From Gemmatimonadota bacterium (GTDB taxonomy: Bacteria; Gemmatimonadota; Gemmatimonadetes; Gemmatimonadales; GWC2-71-9), in the NCBI GenBank assembly GCA_016713435.1, contig JADJPD010000003.1:186001-250000 (forward strand): a stretch of DNA of 64,000 nucleotides. The letters are read 5' to 3'. The notes under the pieces are model-generated. The model was given only the letters and a program-made list of their open reading frames with translations. It searched no databases and was not told the DNA's origin. A program made the translations under genes and the position numbers. Position 1 is the stretch's first letter; each line of letters begins with the position of its first letter. Positions 8,048 to 16,600 of the stretch are shown one piece after another.

Positions 8048-8065
8048 GGACCCCGGCCGGGGTCC
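8048..8065. repeat. Perfect 18-bp palindrome before small basic gene
   Basis: GGACCCCGG followed directly by its complement, located between the ImuB-like gene and the Lys-rich small gene. It may be a short terminator of the former or an operator of the latter; nothing distinguishes these from sequence. Confidence 0.45.
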
Positions 8066-8092
8066 GCACCCCACCCCCGCAGGAGGCGACCC

Positions 8093-8248
8093 ATGGCTGG
8101 CAGCAAGAAGAAGCTCACCGGACTGAAGGGCAAGAAGACCACCAAGGCCTCGGCCGCCGAGGCGGAGGGCGTGCGCGGCGGGGCCCGCAAGCTCAAGGCC
8201 GGGGGCAAGCTGATCCAGAAGCATGCGCGGCTTCGGATGAAGGAGTGA
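8093..8248 (+). CDS. Small lysine-rich basic protein
   Basis: A 51-residue protein with about 14 Lys residues (MAGSKKKLTGLKGKKTTKAS at the start, KLIQKHARLRMKE at the end). AGGAGG lies 7 bases before the ATG, and a strong terminator follows, so it looks like a real single-gene unit. The composition suggests nucleic-acid binding, as in small histone-like or ribosome-associated proteins, but there is no recognisable family. Its role is unknown. Confidence 0.6.
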   Translation: MAGSKKKLTGLKGKKTTKASAAEAEGVRGGARKLKAGGKLIQKHARLRMKE

Positions 8249-8271
8249 GGCAGGACGCCGGGGCGCGAAGC

Positions 8272-8303
8272 GCAACGGGGGCGCCGGCAGGCGCCCCCGT
8301 TGC
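8272..8303 (+). terminator. Strong hairpin terminator
   Basis: A 14-bp perfect stem (GCAACGGGGGCGCC and complement) with a GGCA loop lies 23 bp after the stop of the small basic gene. It lies between convergent genes and may work both ways. Confidence 0.75.
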
Positions 8304-8319
8304 TGTTCCGGCACGCCTG

Positions 8320-9420
8320 TCAGGCCGGAGGCGAGGAGTCCGCGGGGGCGAGCACCCCGAAATCCACCAGCCGGCGCAACAGGGGGAGTTCGAGCACCAC
8401 CCCGTCCACGGCTTCGCTCGCGGCGCGCGCCGCGCGGACCGGGCGCCCGTCGAAGAAGCGAAGGGCCGCCAGCACTACCGGTGAGAGGCGGAGCGGGTCC
8501 GTATGGGAGTAGCTCGCGACAAGGGCCCCGCCGCCCGGCAGCGGCGAGAACTCGAAGCTCCCCGCCGTGAGCCGGCCGGGCAGGCCCGCGGAGGCGTGGC
8601 GGGCGTACGCCGCGCGGGCCAAGCGCTCGAGGGCCTGCAGCTCCGTCCCGCCGAGCGCCCGGATGTCACGCCAGCGGAGCCGGGCCACCCGGGCGTGCGC
8701 CTCGGCGAAGAAGGCCCGCTCACGGCCCGTCCACCGCCCCCAGACCCGGGCGCGCTCGGCGGGGGAACGCGGACCCTCGAAGTCCTCGGGGGTGAACAGG
8801 TCGGCCAGAGCGCCGGCCGGGGGCGGGAGCAAGGTCCCCAGGGCCGCGTCCCCGACATCGAGCTGGAGCACCACCCAGTGGGCCACGGCGCGCTCCGCCG
8901 CCCGCAGCAGCTGGTGCAGCCGATCCCAGAAGGCCTTCCCGAGCTCGCCCCGCTCGTGCTTGCAGAACCAGGTGGCGCAGGTGGACTCCCGCGCCCGCCA
9001 GACGCCGCAGCGGCCACCGTCCGCCAGGTAGTGCGGACAGCGCATGCTGGGGACACGGCCAAAGGCGCCGGCAATGTGCCGGTAGGCCGTCTCGTACACC
9101 GGGGTGCGCAGGCAGCCGAGCGGACCGACCGCGATCCCGGCGTCCAGGCGCGCCTCCACGGTCCGCCGCCCCTCCGCCGCCTCCGGCGAGGCGTCGGCGA
9201 GCAGCGCGCCGACCTGGTAGTTCCAGAGGGTCGGCATGTAGGTGCAGCACTTGGTGGCGGGATCGAAGAAGACGGCGTCGTCGGACGACTCCCCACCCGG
9301 TGCCTGGCACATGGCGCAGTCGTCACAGGTGGCCCGGCGCTCCTGCGGCATCGGGCCGCCGAGCGCCTCCCGCATCCAGCGATCGAGCAGCGGCGGCAGC
9401 GGACTGGGGGAAGAGGCCAT
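8320..9420 (-). CDS. Cysteine-rich cytoplasmic protein, unknown function
   Basis: A 366-residue protein with clustered cysteines in its N-terminal half: CDDCAMC near residue 32, TKCCTYMP near 57, then MRCPHYL, GRCGVW and STCATWFCKHERG. These resemble metal-binding zinc/iron-sulfur clusters of the YkgJ type but in a longer array. The C-terminal half is helical and ends in a winged-helix-like stretch (LPLLRRLVDFGVL). No signal peptide is present. It is a conserved-looking hypothetical; metal binding is the only property inferred. Confidence 0.7.
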   Translation of the reverse strand: MASSPSPLPPLLDRWMREALGGPMPQERRATCDDCAMCQAPGGESSDDAVFFDPATKCCTYMPTLWNYQVGALLADASPEAAEGRRTVEARLDAGIAVGPLGCLRTPVYETAYRHIAGAFGRVPSMRCPHYLADGGRCGVWRARESTCATWFCKHERGELGKAFWDRLHQLLRAAERAVAHWVVLQLDVGDAALGTLLPPPAGALADLFTPEDFEGPRSPAERARVWGRWTGRERAFFAEAHARVARLRWRDIRALGGTELQALERLARAAYARHASAGLPGRLTAGSFEFSPLPGGGALVASYSHTDPLRLSPVVLAALRFFDGRPVRAARAASEAVDGVVLELPLLRRLVDFGVLAPADSSPPA

Positions 9421-9467
9421 GCCTCAACCTACGCCCCCGGGGGCGGCTCGCAACCACGGCGCCAACG

Positions 9468-9497
9468 ACGAAGGCCGCCCCGGGAGGCGGCCTTCGT
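9468..9497 (-). terminator. Terminator of amtB-glnK unit
   Basis: A 12-bp perfect stem (ACGAAGGCCGCC and complement) with a 6-nt loop, just after the PII gene stop on the minus strand. Confidence 0.7.
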
Positions 9498-9518
9498 GCC
9501 CTGGCACGGCGGCGAGGA

Positions 9519-9881
9519 TCAGACGCCCGCCGGGATCGTCGGCGTCACCGCCGCCTCGTCGCGCTCGCCGGTGCGGATGCGGTGCACCTGCTCCACGTCG
9601 AGGACGAAGATCTTGCCGTCGCCCACCTCCCCGGTGCGCGCGGCGCCGAGGATGGCCTTCACGGTGACGTCCACGAACGGCTCCGACACGCCGATCTCGA
9701 GCCGGACCTTCTCCTGCAGCCCCATCTTGACGGTGGTGCCGCGGTAGTTCTCCACCCGCTCGACTTCCCCGCCGTGCCCCATCACCCGGGAGGCGGTGAG
9801 CCCGCGGACCTCGGCGCGGTAGAGCGCCTCGAGCACGTCGTTGAGCTTGTCGGGGCGGACGGTCGCGATGATGAGCTTCAT
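9519..9881 (-). CDS. glnK: PII nitrogen regulatory protein
   Basis: A 120-residue PII protein with the conserved start MKLIIATVRPDKL and the C-terminal RTGEVGDGKIFVLDVEQVHRIRTGE that builds the ATP site. The T-loop reads ENYRGTTVKMGLQEKV: Tyr46 is kept, but the residue matching uridylylated Tyr51 is Val. Control by GlnD uridylylation is therefore unlikely, and effector binding (ATP/ADP, 2-oxoglutarate) would be the main signal. It lies 12 bp after amtB in the same operon, the usual arrangement for PII-gated ammonium uptake. Confidence 0.92.
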   Translation of the reverse strand: MKLIIATVRPDKLNDVLEALYRAEVRGLTASRVMGHGGEVERVENYRGTTVKMGLQEKVRLEIGVSEPFVDVTVKAILGAARTGEVGDGKIFVLDVEQVHRIRTGERDEAAVTPTIPAGV

Positions 9882-9893
9882 GGTCGGGCTCCT

Positions 9894-11219
9894 TTAGCGC
9901 GCGGCCGTGGCGGGGACAGCCGACGGCGCCGCCGCCGGGGCGGCCTCCGCGGGCAGGACGAGGATCGAGCCCTCGCCGGTCGAGTACGCTTCTTCGCCGT
10001 GCTGCGTCACGTCCATGCCGAGGCCCTCGGTCCGGGCGTCGCTGCGGAGCTGCACCACCGCGGCCAGGCCCTTGAGGATGACGAGGGTCATGACCCCGGC
10101 GTACACCACCGACACGCCGACCCCGAGCGCCTGGGTCACGAGCTGGGCCGCGTTGCCGGCCAGCAGGCCGTCATTGCCCGCCGGGTTGAAGGCCTTGCTG
10201 GCGAAGACGCCGGTGAGGAGGGCGCCGGTGATGCCGCCCACGCCGTGGCCCGCGAAGACGTCGAGCGAGTCATCGAGCCGGGTCCGGGCCCGGAGCGCGA
10301 TCGCGAAGTAGCTCGGGAACGCCGCCAGCGCGCCGAGCGCGATGGCGCTGGCCGGGCTGATGAAGCCCGCCGCCGGCGTGACGGCCACGAGGCCCACCAC
10401 GATGCCGGTGGCGCCGCCCACCGCCGTGGCATGGCCGTTCCGGAAGTAGTCGAGCAGCACCCACACCATGAGCGTGGCCATCGGGGCCAGGAAGGTGTTG
10501 GTGAAGGCGAGCGACGCCAGCTCCCCCGAGGCCAGCGCGCTGCCGCCGTTGAAGCCGAACCAGCCGAACCAGAGCAGCCCGGCGCCGAGCAGCACGAACG
10601 GCACGTTGTGCGGCAGGATGGCCTGCCGCCCGAAGTCCTTCCGCCCGCCCAGGACCATGGCCGCCACGAGGGCCGAGACGCCGGCGTTGATGTGCACCAC
10701 CGTGCCGCCCGCGAAGTCCAGCACCCCCTTGGTCATGAGCCAGCCGCCGCCCCACACCCAGTGCGCCACCGGCGCGTAGACCAGGAGCGTCCAGAGCACG
10801 ATGAACGCCACGTACGGCCCGAACCGCATCCGTTCCACCACCGCGCCCGAGATGAGCGCCGCCGTGATGATCGCGAAGGTGCCCTGGTACGCCATGAAGA
10901 GCACGTGCGGGATGGTGCCCTTGGCCTCGACGCCCACGCCCGCGAGCAGCGCGTTGGTGAACCCGCCGATCCACGCCGTGCCCGCGTCGAAGGCGAGGCT
11001 GTAGGCCACCAGCGCCCACAGCAGCCCCACGGCGCCGAGCGCCACGAAGCTCATCATCATGGTGTTGAGCGCGTTCTTGGAGCGGACCAGGCCGCCATAG
11101 AAGAACGCGAGGGCGGGCGTCATCAGGAGGACCAGCGCCGTGGAGATGAGCATCCACGCGGTGTCGGCCCCGGAGACGGTCGGGGCGGCATCCTGGACGG
11201 CGAGCAGGGTGGCGAGCAT
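9894..11219 (-). CDS. amtB: Ammonium transporter Amt
   Basis: A 441-residue Amt/MEP/Rh transporter with a probable signal sequence (MLATLLAVQDAAP) and 11 transmembrane helices. Family signatures include FYGGLVRSKNALNTMMMSF near the start, and FAGGTVVHINAGVSALVAAMVLG with a pore histidine of the twin-His pair. NAAQLVTQALGVGVSV and a charged C-terminal tail (EGLGMDVTQHGEEAY) that contacts PII complete the match. It transports NH4+/NH3 across the inner membrane. It forms an operon with glnK, read from an AT-rich promoter region upstream. Confidence 0.95.
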   Translation of the reverse strand: MLATLLAVQDAAPTVSGADTAWMLISTALVLLMTPALAFFYGGLVRSKNALNTMMMSFVALGAVGLLWALVAYSLAFDAGTAWIGGFTNALLAGVGVEAKGTIPHVLFMAYQGTFAIITAALISGAVVERMRFGPYVAFIVLWTLLVYAPVAHWVWGGGWLMTKGVLDFAGGTVVHINAGVSALVAAMVLGGRKDFGRQAILPHNVPFVLLGAGLLWFGWFGFNGGSALASGELASLAFTNTFLAPMATLMVWVLLDYFRNGHATAVGGATGIVVGLVAVTPAAGFISPASAIALGALAAFPSYFAIALRARTRLDDSLDVFAGHGVGGITGALLTGVFASKAFNPAGNDGLLAGNAAQLVTQALGVGVSVVYAGVMTLVILKGLAAVVQLRSDARTEGLGMDVTQHGEEAYSTGEGSILVLPAEAAPAAAPSAVPATAAR

Positions 11220-11280
11220 GGGCGGGGTGGCCTCTCAGAACTGGCGTCGGGGAGGAGGGACAGGATTGTCGGACGGCGAC

Positions 11281-11309
11281 AGTTTAGCGATCCGGCGCAC
11301 CCGGCGCAA
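11281..11309 (-). promoter_or_regulatory. Sigma-70 type promoter of amtB-glnK
   Basis: On the minus strand TTGCGC (11309-11304) and TAAACT (11286-11281) are separated by 17 bp. The predicted start near 11274 gives a leader of about 55 nt. Confidence 0.5.
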
Positions 11310-11330
11310 TATCAAATGCACAGTAATTCT

Positions 11331-11343
11331 TGCATAAAATGCA
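11331..11343. promoter_or_regulatory. Palindromic operator candidate upstream of amtB
   Basis: TGCAT-AAA-ATGCA is a perfect inverted repeat centred about 63 bp upstream of the predicted amtB start, a typical position for a class I activator. Further TGCAT/ATGCA half-sites lie at 11316-11320 and 11439-11443. Confidence 0.5.
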
Positions 11344-11478
11344 GAGATTTAGTGACACTACACCAACTATAGCGTTCATAACAGCAAAGCGCACAATAAC
11401 TTGAGCCCAATTCGCTGTATTTGAACGACAACCAGCAGTGCATGATTTTAAGTCATTTCCCACGATCCCAAAGCAAAA

Positions 11479-11501
11479 GCGCCCCGGTCTCCCCGGGGCG
11501 C
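11479..11501 (-). terminator. Intrinsic terminator of quinone oxidoreductase gene
   Basis: A 9-bp stem (GCGCCCCGG and complement) with a 5-nt loop; on the minus strand it is followed by TTTTGCTTT, a good U-tract. Confidence 0.8.
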
Positions 11502-11536
11502 TCCGCGCACCACCCGCCGTGACGCCCGCGCCGCTC

Positions 11537-12501
11537 CTACCAGGCCAGCACGATCTTCCCGAACACCTGGTCCCGATCCATCGCGGCGTGCGCCGCGCCC
11601 GCCTCCGTCATCACGTAGCGAGCCCCGATCACCGGCTGGAGCCGCGCCCCGAAGTGCGGCAGCACCTCGGCCGCGAACCGCGCCACCAGCGGCCCCCGCT
11701 CCGCGGGCAGCCTCGGCCGCATCACGCTGCCGATGATCTCGAGCCGCTTGCGAAGCACCGGCTCCAGGCTCAGCTCGCCCTTGGCGCCCTGCAGGAAGCC
11801 GAGCAGCACCAGCCGGCCGCGCGGCGCTAGCGCCTCGGTGTTCCAGGCAAAGGCCGGCGCGCCGAAGACGTCCACGATCACGTCGAACGGCGCCGCGGCC
11901 TTTGCGCCGCCGGCGCCCAGCCGGCCCGAGTCCACCGCCTCCGTGAGGCCGAGTGCGCGCGCCGCCTCGAGCTTGGCCGGCGTCCGCGAGCTGCCCGCGA
12001 CCGTGGCGCCGAGCCAGACGCCGAGCTGGACCGCGGCGGTGCCCACCCCACTCCCCACGGCGTGGATCAGCAGCCGCTCGCCGGCGGTGAGCCGGCCACG
12101 GAGCACCAGGGCGTCCCACGCCGTGAGGTACGCCTCGGGGATCGCGGCGGCGTCCGCCAGCTCCATCCCCGTCGGCACCGCCAGCGCCTCGTCCTGGTGC
12201 ACCACCACGTACTCGGCCTGCGCGCCGCCGCCCACGAGGCCCATCACCCGGTCCCCGGCCCGCCAGCGCGTGACGCCGGGACCCAGCGCCTCCACCACGC
12301 CGGCATACTCGAGCCCGGGGATGTCGGCGGGCCAGCCGGGCGGCGCGGGATAGCGGCCCAGCCGCTGCAGGATGTCGGCGCGGTTGAGCCCGGCCGCGTG
12401 CACCCGCACCCGGACCTGGCCCTCCCCGGCACCGGGGTCGGGACTTCACGCAGCTGGATGACGCCGGCATCCCCGGCACCGGCATAGACGAGGGCGCGCA
12501 T
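11537..12501 (-). pseudogene. NADPH:quinone oxidoreductase (Zn-independent MDR), one-base frameshift
   Basis: A full MDR-superfamily quinone oxidoreductase of 321 residues if one base is restored. The N-terminus MRALVYAGAGDAGVIQLREV starts at 12501 and runs to PVPG in one frame. The rest, from HAAGLNRADILQRLGRYPAP, continues in another. Inserting one G into the GGGG run at 12424-12427 joins them as PVPGEGQVRVRVHAAG. The NADPH site AVGSGVGTAAVQL is intact and there are no catalytic zinc ligands, as in QOR/PIG3 enzymes. Probably a sequence error rather than a true pseudogene. It begins 5 bp after the upstream gene. Confidence 0.82.
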
Positions 12502-12506
12502 GCGGT

Positions 12507-12815
12507 TCACTCGAGGAGGGTGTAGCGGCCGGCCAGTTCCTGCCGCAGCGTGGCCACGAAGGCATGCCTCGCCGCATCGAACGCCGCCCGGCGCTCGGCA
12601 CCCCAGGGGGACGGGCCGCCGGGATCGTCCCAGTCGAGGCTGGTGTCGAACTCGGCGATGAGCGCCTCGCCTGCCGCCCGGGTCTCGGCGGAGAGGGGCA
12701 ATGCCGCCAGCGCCACGTCGTAGCCGAGCTCCGCCTTGGCGGCGGCATCGACCGCCCAGAGGCAGGTCCCGGCGCCGGGATCGAAGTACACGCGGAGGAT
12801 GGGCAGCGGAGGCAT
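12507..12815 (-). CDS. Small hypothetical protein upstream of quinone oxidoreductase
   Basis: A 102-residue cytoplasmic protein (MPPLPILRVYFDPGAGTCLW start) with an alternating strand/helix pattern and a conserved-looking FDTSLDWDDPGGPSPWG segment near the middle. It ends 5 bp before the oxidoreductase start, so the two are one transcription unit. A longer in-frame start at 12884 would overlap the divergent promoter region and was not chosen. No family was recognised. Confidence 0.6.
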   Translation of the reverse strand: MPPLPILRVYFDPGAGTCLWAVDAAAKAELGYDVALAALPLSAETRAAGEALIAEFDTSLDWDDPGGPSPWGAERRAAFDAARHAFVATLRQELAGRYTLLE

Positions 12816-12932
12816 GGGGGATGAGTAACCGGGCGCCGCCCCGCGTTCCACTGCGGAGCGCCAGCGGCCGCCGCTTGCGCCCACGGAGCCCGCACACTAA
12901 CGTACCCGAACAAAGACCGAAAGCGACGCGCC

Positions 12933-13481
12933 ATGTCCGCCTACTGCGACATCGCCCCGGGCCACGAATGGCACGGCCCCTACCACGACGACGAGTACGG
13001 CGTGCCGCTCACCGGCGACGACGCACTCTTCGAGCGCCTGGTGCTGGAGATCAACCAGGCCGGGCTCTCGTGGCTCACCATCCTCAAGAAGCGCGACGGC
13101 TTCCGGCGCGCCTATCACGACTTCGAGGTGGCGCGTGTGGCGCGGTACGGCGCGCGGGACGTGGCGCGGCTGCTCAAGGACGAGGGCATCATCCGCAACC
13201 GGCTCAAGGTCGAGGCGGCCATCGCCAATGCGAAGACGATCCTGGCGCTCCGGAAGACCCACGGCTCCTTCCACCACTGGCTCGCCGCGCACCATCCGCG
13301 CAGCAAGCCGGAGTGGGTGAAGCTCTTCAAGGGCACCTTCCGCTTCACCGGCGGCGAGATCGTGGGCGAGTTCCTGATGAGCACGGGCTGGCTGCCGGGG
13401 GCGCACCGCGAGAGCTGCCCCGCCTACGCGCGCATCGCGCGGCTCGGGCCGGCGTGGATGGGGGTCGCCACCCCCCGGTGA
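12933..13481 (+). CDS. tag: DNA-3-methyladenine glycosylase I
   Basis: A 182-residue Tag enzyme of the HhH-like glycosylase fold that removes 3-methyladenine from alkylated DNA, leaving an abasic site. The N-terminus YCDIAPGHEWHGPYHDDEYG has the zinc-site Cys and His, and WLPGAHRESCP holds the second His/Cys pair. LVLEINQAGLSWLTILKKRD forms the core helix with catalytic Glu. Length is normal. The dnaE2-linked inverted-repeat element begins 20 bp after its stop. Together with imuB and dnaE2 it makes this a DNA-damage neighbourhood. Confidence 0.93.
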   Translation: MSAYCDIAPGHEWHGPYHDDEYGVPLTGDDALFERLVLEINQAGLSWLTILKKRDGFRRAYHDFEVARVARYGARDVARLLKDEGIIRNRLKVEAAIANAKTILALRKTHGSFHHWLAAHHPRSKPEWVKLFKGTFRFTGGEIVGEFLMSTGWLPGAHRESCPAYARIARLGPAWMGVATPR

Positions 13482-13501
13482 AAGGCGGGCGTCCGGCGTG
13501 A

Positions 13502-13629
13502 CTCAACGCAGAGGCGCAGAGGACGCAGAGGGCACGAAGCAGTCACACAACGTCGTTGTGGTCGGCAAGCAAGGTCCGCCTGTGCTGGAGGTCTCTGCGT
13601 CCTCCGCGCCCTCCGCGTCCTCTGCGTTT
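13502..13629. repeat. Dispersed inverted-repeat element, copy 2
   Basis: The left arm (13502-13532) starts with the same 20 bases as copy 1 at 6441. The right arm (13593-13629) is an inverted run of GCAGAGGAC/GCGGAGGGC-type units. The spacer of about 60 nt differs from copy 1. The element ends 28 bp before dnaE2. Confidence 0.8.
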
Positions 13630-13657
13630 GCTGTAGCCGCACCCGGGGACGGCACCC

Positions 13658-16600
13658 ATGTTCGCCCACCTGCACGTGCATTCGTGGTTCTCCATGGGCA
13701 CCGGCGTCTCGAGTCCCGAGGCGCTGGTGGCGGCGGCGGTGGCGCGCGGGGTGCCGGCGCTGGCGTGCACCGACACCAACGGTGTGTACGGCGCCATCGA
13801 GTTCCAGCAGGCGGCGCTGGCGCAGGGCGTCCAGCCCATCCTCGGCGCGCACCTCGTCACCGAAGGTGCGGAGGCGATCGCCCTCGCCACCGACGAGCGC
13901 GGATGGGGCGCGCTCTGCCGGGCCATCACGTGGGTCCACTGGCATGGCGCCCCGACCCATCGCGACCGCCCGGCCAGCCCGCTCGGCCTCGCGGACGCGC
14001 TGGCGGCGGACCGCGAGGGGCTCATCCTCCTTTCGCGTGACGTGGCGCTGCTCGAGCGCGTGGTGGCGCTCTCGGGGCGCCGGGACGTGTACGCCGAGTT
14101 CCGGCCGGGGAAGGAGCGCCACCTGGTGGCCGGGGCGGCGGGGCGCATCGGCGTCCCGGCGGTGGTCACGAGCCCGGTGTACTTCGCCAACCCCGAGGAC
14201 CACGCGCTCCATCGCCTGCGCGTGGGCATCCACCACAACACCACCCTCGCGGCGCTGGCCACCCCGGGCACGCCGGTGCGGCCGGCGGAGGCGGGCGCCT
14301 GGCTCCGGACGGCGGCGGACCTGGCGCGGCACTTCCCCGACTGCCCCGACGCCATCGTGCGCGGGCAGGGCATCGTGGAGCGCTGCACCTACCGCATCCC
14401 CGTGGGCCAGCGGGTGGTGGCGCCGCGCTTCGCCTGCCCCGACGACGCGCTGGCCCGGCTCCGCGCCATGGCGTACGCGGGCGCCGAGCGGCGCTACGGC
14501 ACCGTGGCCCCCATCACGCGCGACCGGCTGGAGCACGAGCTCGCCATCATCGCGCAGAAGGGCTTCGCCGACTACTTCCTCGTGGTGGAGGACATCGTCC
14601 GCCACGGCCCCACCCACTGCGGCCGCGGCTCCGTGGCCAACTCCATCGTCAGCTACTGCCTCGGCATCACCCACGTCGATCCGTTAGGCGCCGGGCTCCT
14701 CTTCGAGCGGTTCCTCAACCCGGAGCGCAAGGACCCGCCCGACATCGACCTCGACTTCCCCTGGGACGAGCGCGACCAGGTGCTGGCCTGGGTGTTCCGG
14801 AAGTACCCCATGCCGCGCGCCGCGATGGTGGCCAACCACAACTGCTTCCGCCTGCGCGGCGCGCTGCGCGAGGTGGCCAAGGTGCACGGCCGCCCCCCGG
14901 GCGAGATCCGCGAGGTGACCCGCCGCTTCCCCTGGTTTGCCGACGACGACGAGATCGGCGAGGTGATGCGCACCCACCCGAACTTCTCGGGCCTGGACCT
15001 GCCGCGCGCCTGGCAGGACCTCGCGCGCCAGGCGCAGCCGCTGGTGGGGATGCCGCGGCACCTCTCGCTCCATCCCGGCGGCGTGGTGATCGTCCCCGCG
15101 GCGCTCACCGACATCGTCCCCGTGGAGCCGGCGGCGCGCGTCCTCGACGGCCACCCCGACCTCATGGTGCCGGTGATCCAGTTCGAGAAGGACGGCGCCG
15201 AGGACGCCGGCCTCGTGAAGATCGACCTGCTCGGCAACCGCTCCCTCGCCGTCATCCGCGACGCCATCGCCGAGGTGCGCGCCAACACCGGCATCGCCAT
15301 CGACTACACCTCGAGCGACCCCGAGGACGACCCCGCCACCCGCGAGCTCTTCCGCACCGGCCAGACCATGGGCGTCTTCTACACCGAGAGCCCGGCGTCG
15401 CGGCTCCTCTGCGCCAAGTCGCAGGCGGCGAGCTTCGAGCTGCTGGTGCTCAACACCAGCATCATCCGCCCCGCCTCCAACCGCTTCATCCGCATCTACC
15501 TGGAGCGCCTGCACGGCGCGCCCTGGCAGCCGCTGCATCCGTCCCTGACGGAGACGCTGGCCGAGACCTTCGGGGTGATGGTGTACCAGGAGGACGTGGT
15601 GAACGTGAGCGCGGCATTCGCGGGGATGCCGCTCGCCACCGCCGACGGGCTCCGCAAGGCGCTCTCCAAGAAGCGCCCCGTGAAGGCGCTCGCGGCCTAC
15701 GTCGAGGAATTCTTTGCCGGCGCGCTGGCGCTCGGCCGCGATCCCGAGGTGGCGAAGCGCGTGTGGGAGATGATCCTCTCCTTTGCCGGCTACAGCTTCT
15801 GCAAGGGCCACTCCTGCTCCTACATCCGCGTGGCGCAGCACGCCTGCTACCTGCGGGCGCGGCACCCGGCGGAGTTCATGGCGGCGGTGCTGGCCAACGG
15901 CGGGGGCTTCTACCGGCCCTTTGCCTACGTGGCGGAGGCGCTCCGCATGGGGCTCCGCGTGCTGCCGCCGGACGTGAACGCCAGCCGCGTCCGCACCACC
16001 GGCGGCGACGGCGCGGTGCGGATCGGCTTCCAGTTCATCAAGGGCCTCTCGGCCGACGCCGTGGCGCGCATCGAGAAGGCCCGCCAGGACGGCCCCTTCC
16101 GGAGCCTGGCCGACTTCCGGATCCGCACCGGGCTCACGCAGGACGACCTCCGCCTCCTCATCAAGGTGGGCGCGCTCGACAGCCTCGCCGGCCGCTTCAC
16201 GCGGCCCATGCTGCTCTGGGCCATCGACGCCGAGGCGCACCGGCCGGCGGCCACGGTCCCGTCGTTCGTGCCTCCCGCAGAGCGGCGGATCCCGCACCTG
16301 CGCGAGTACGACGCCGACCGGCGGCGCGCCCTCGAGTACGAGTTCCTGGGCTTCCCCACCGACGGCCACCCCATGGAGCTCTACCGCGCCGAGCTGGGCC
16401 GCTTCCGCACGGTGAGGAGCACCGAGCTCAAGCACCACATCGGCCGCACGGTGCTCTGCGCGGGGCTCCTGACCACCGCCAAGCCGGTGGCCACGGCCAA
16501 GGACGAGCCGATGCAGTTTGCCACCTTCGATGACGGGGCGGGGCTCATCGAGACGGTGCTCTTCCCCGGCGTGTACCGCGAGCGGGCGCACGTCCTCTTC

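Larger units (their letters stand above)
11240..11476. other. AT-rich intergenic region between amtB and qor
   Basis: About 240 bp with unusually low GC for this genome. It holds the amtB promoter, the TGCAT palindrome and an imperfect palindrome TGATTTTAAGTCA at 11442-11454. No reading frame looks coding. It is best read as a regulatory region. Confidence 0.6.
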
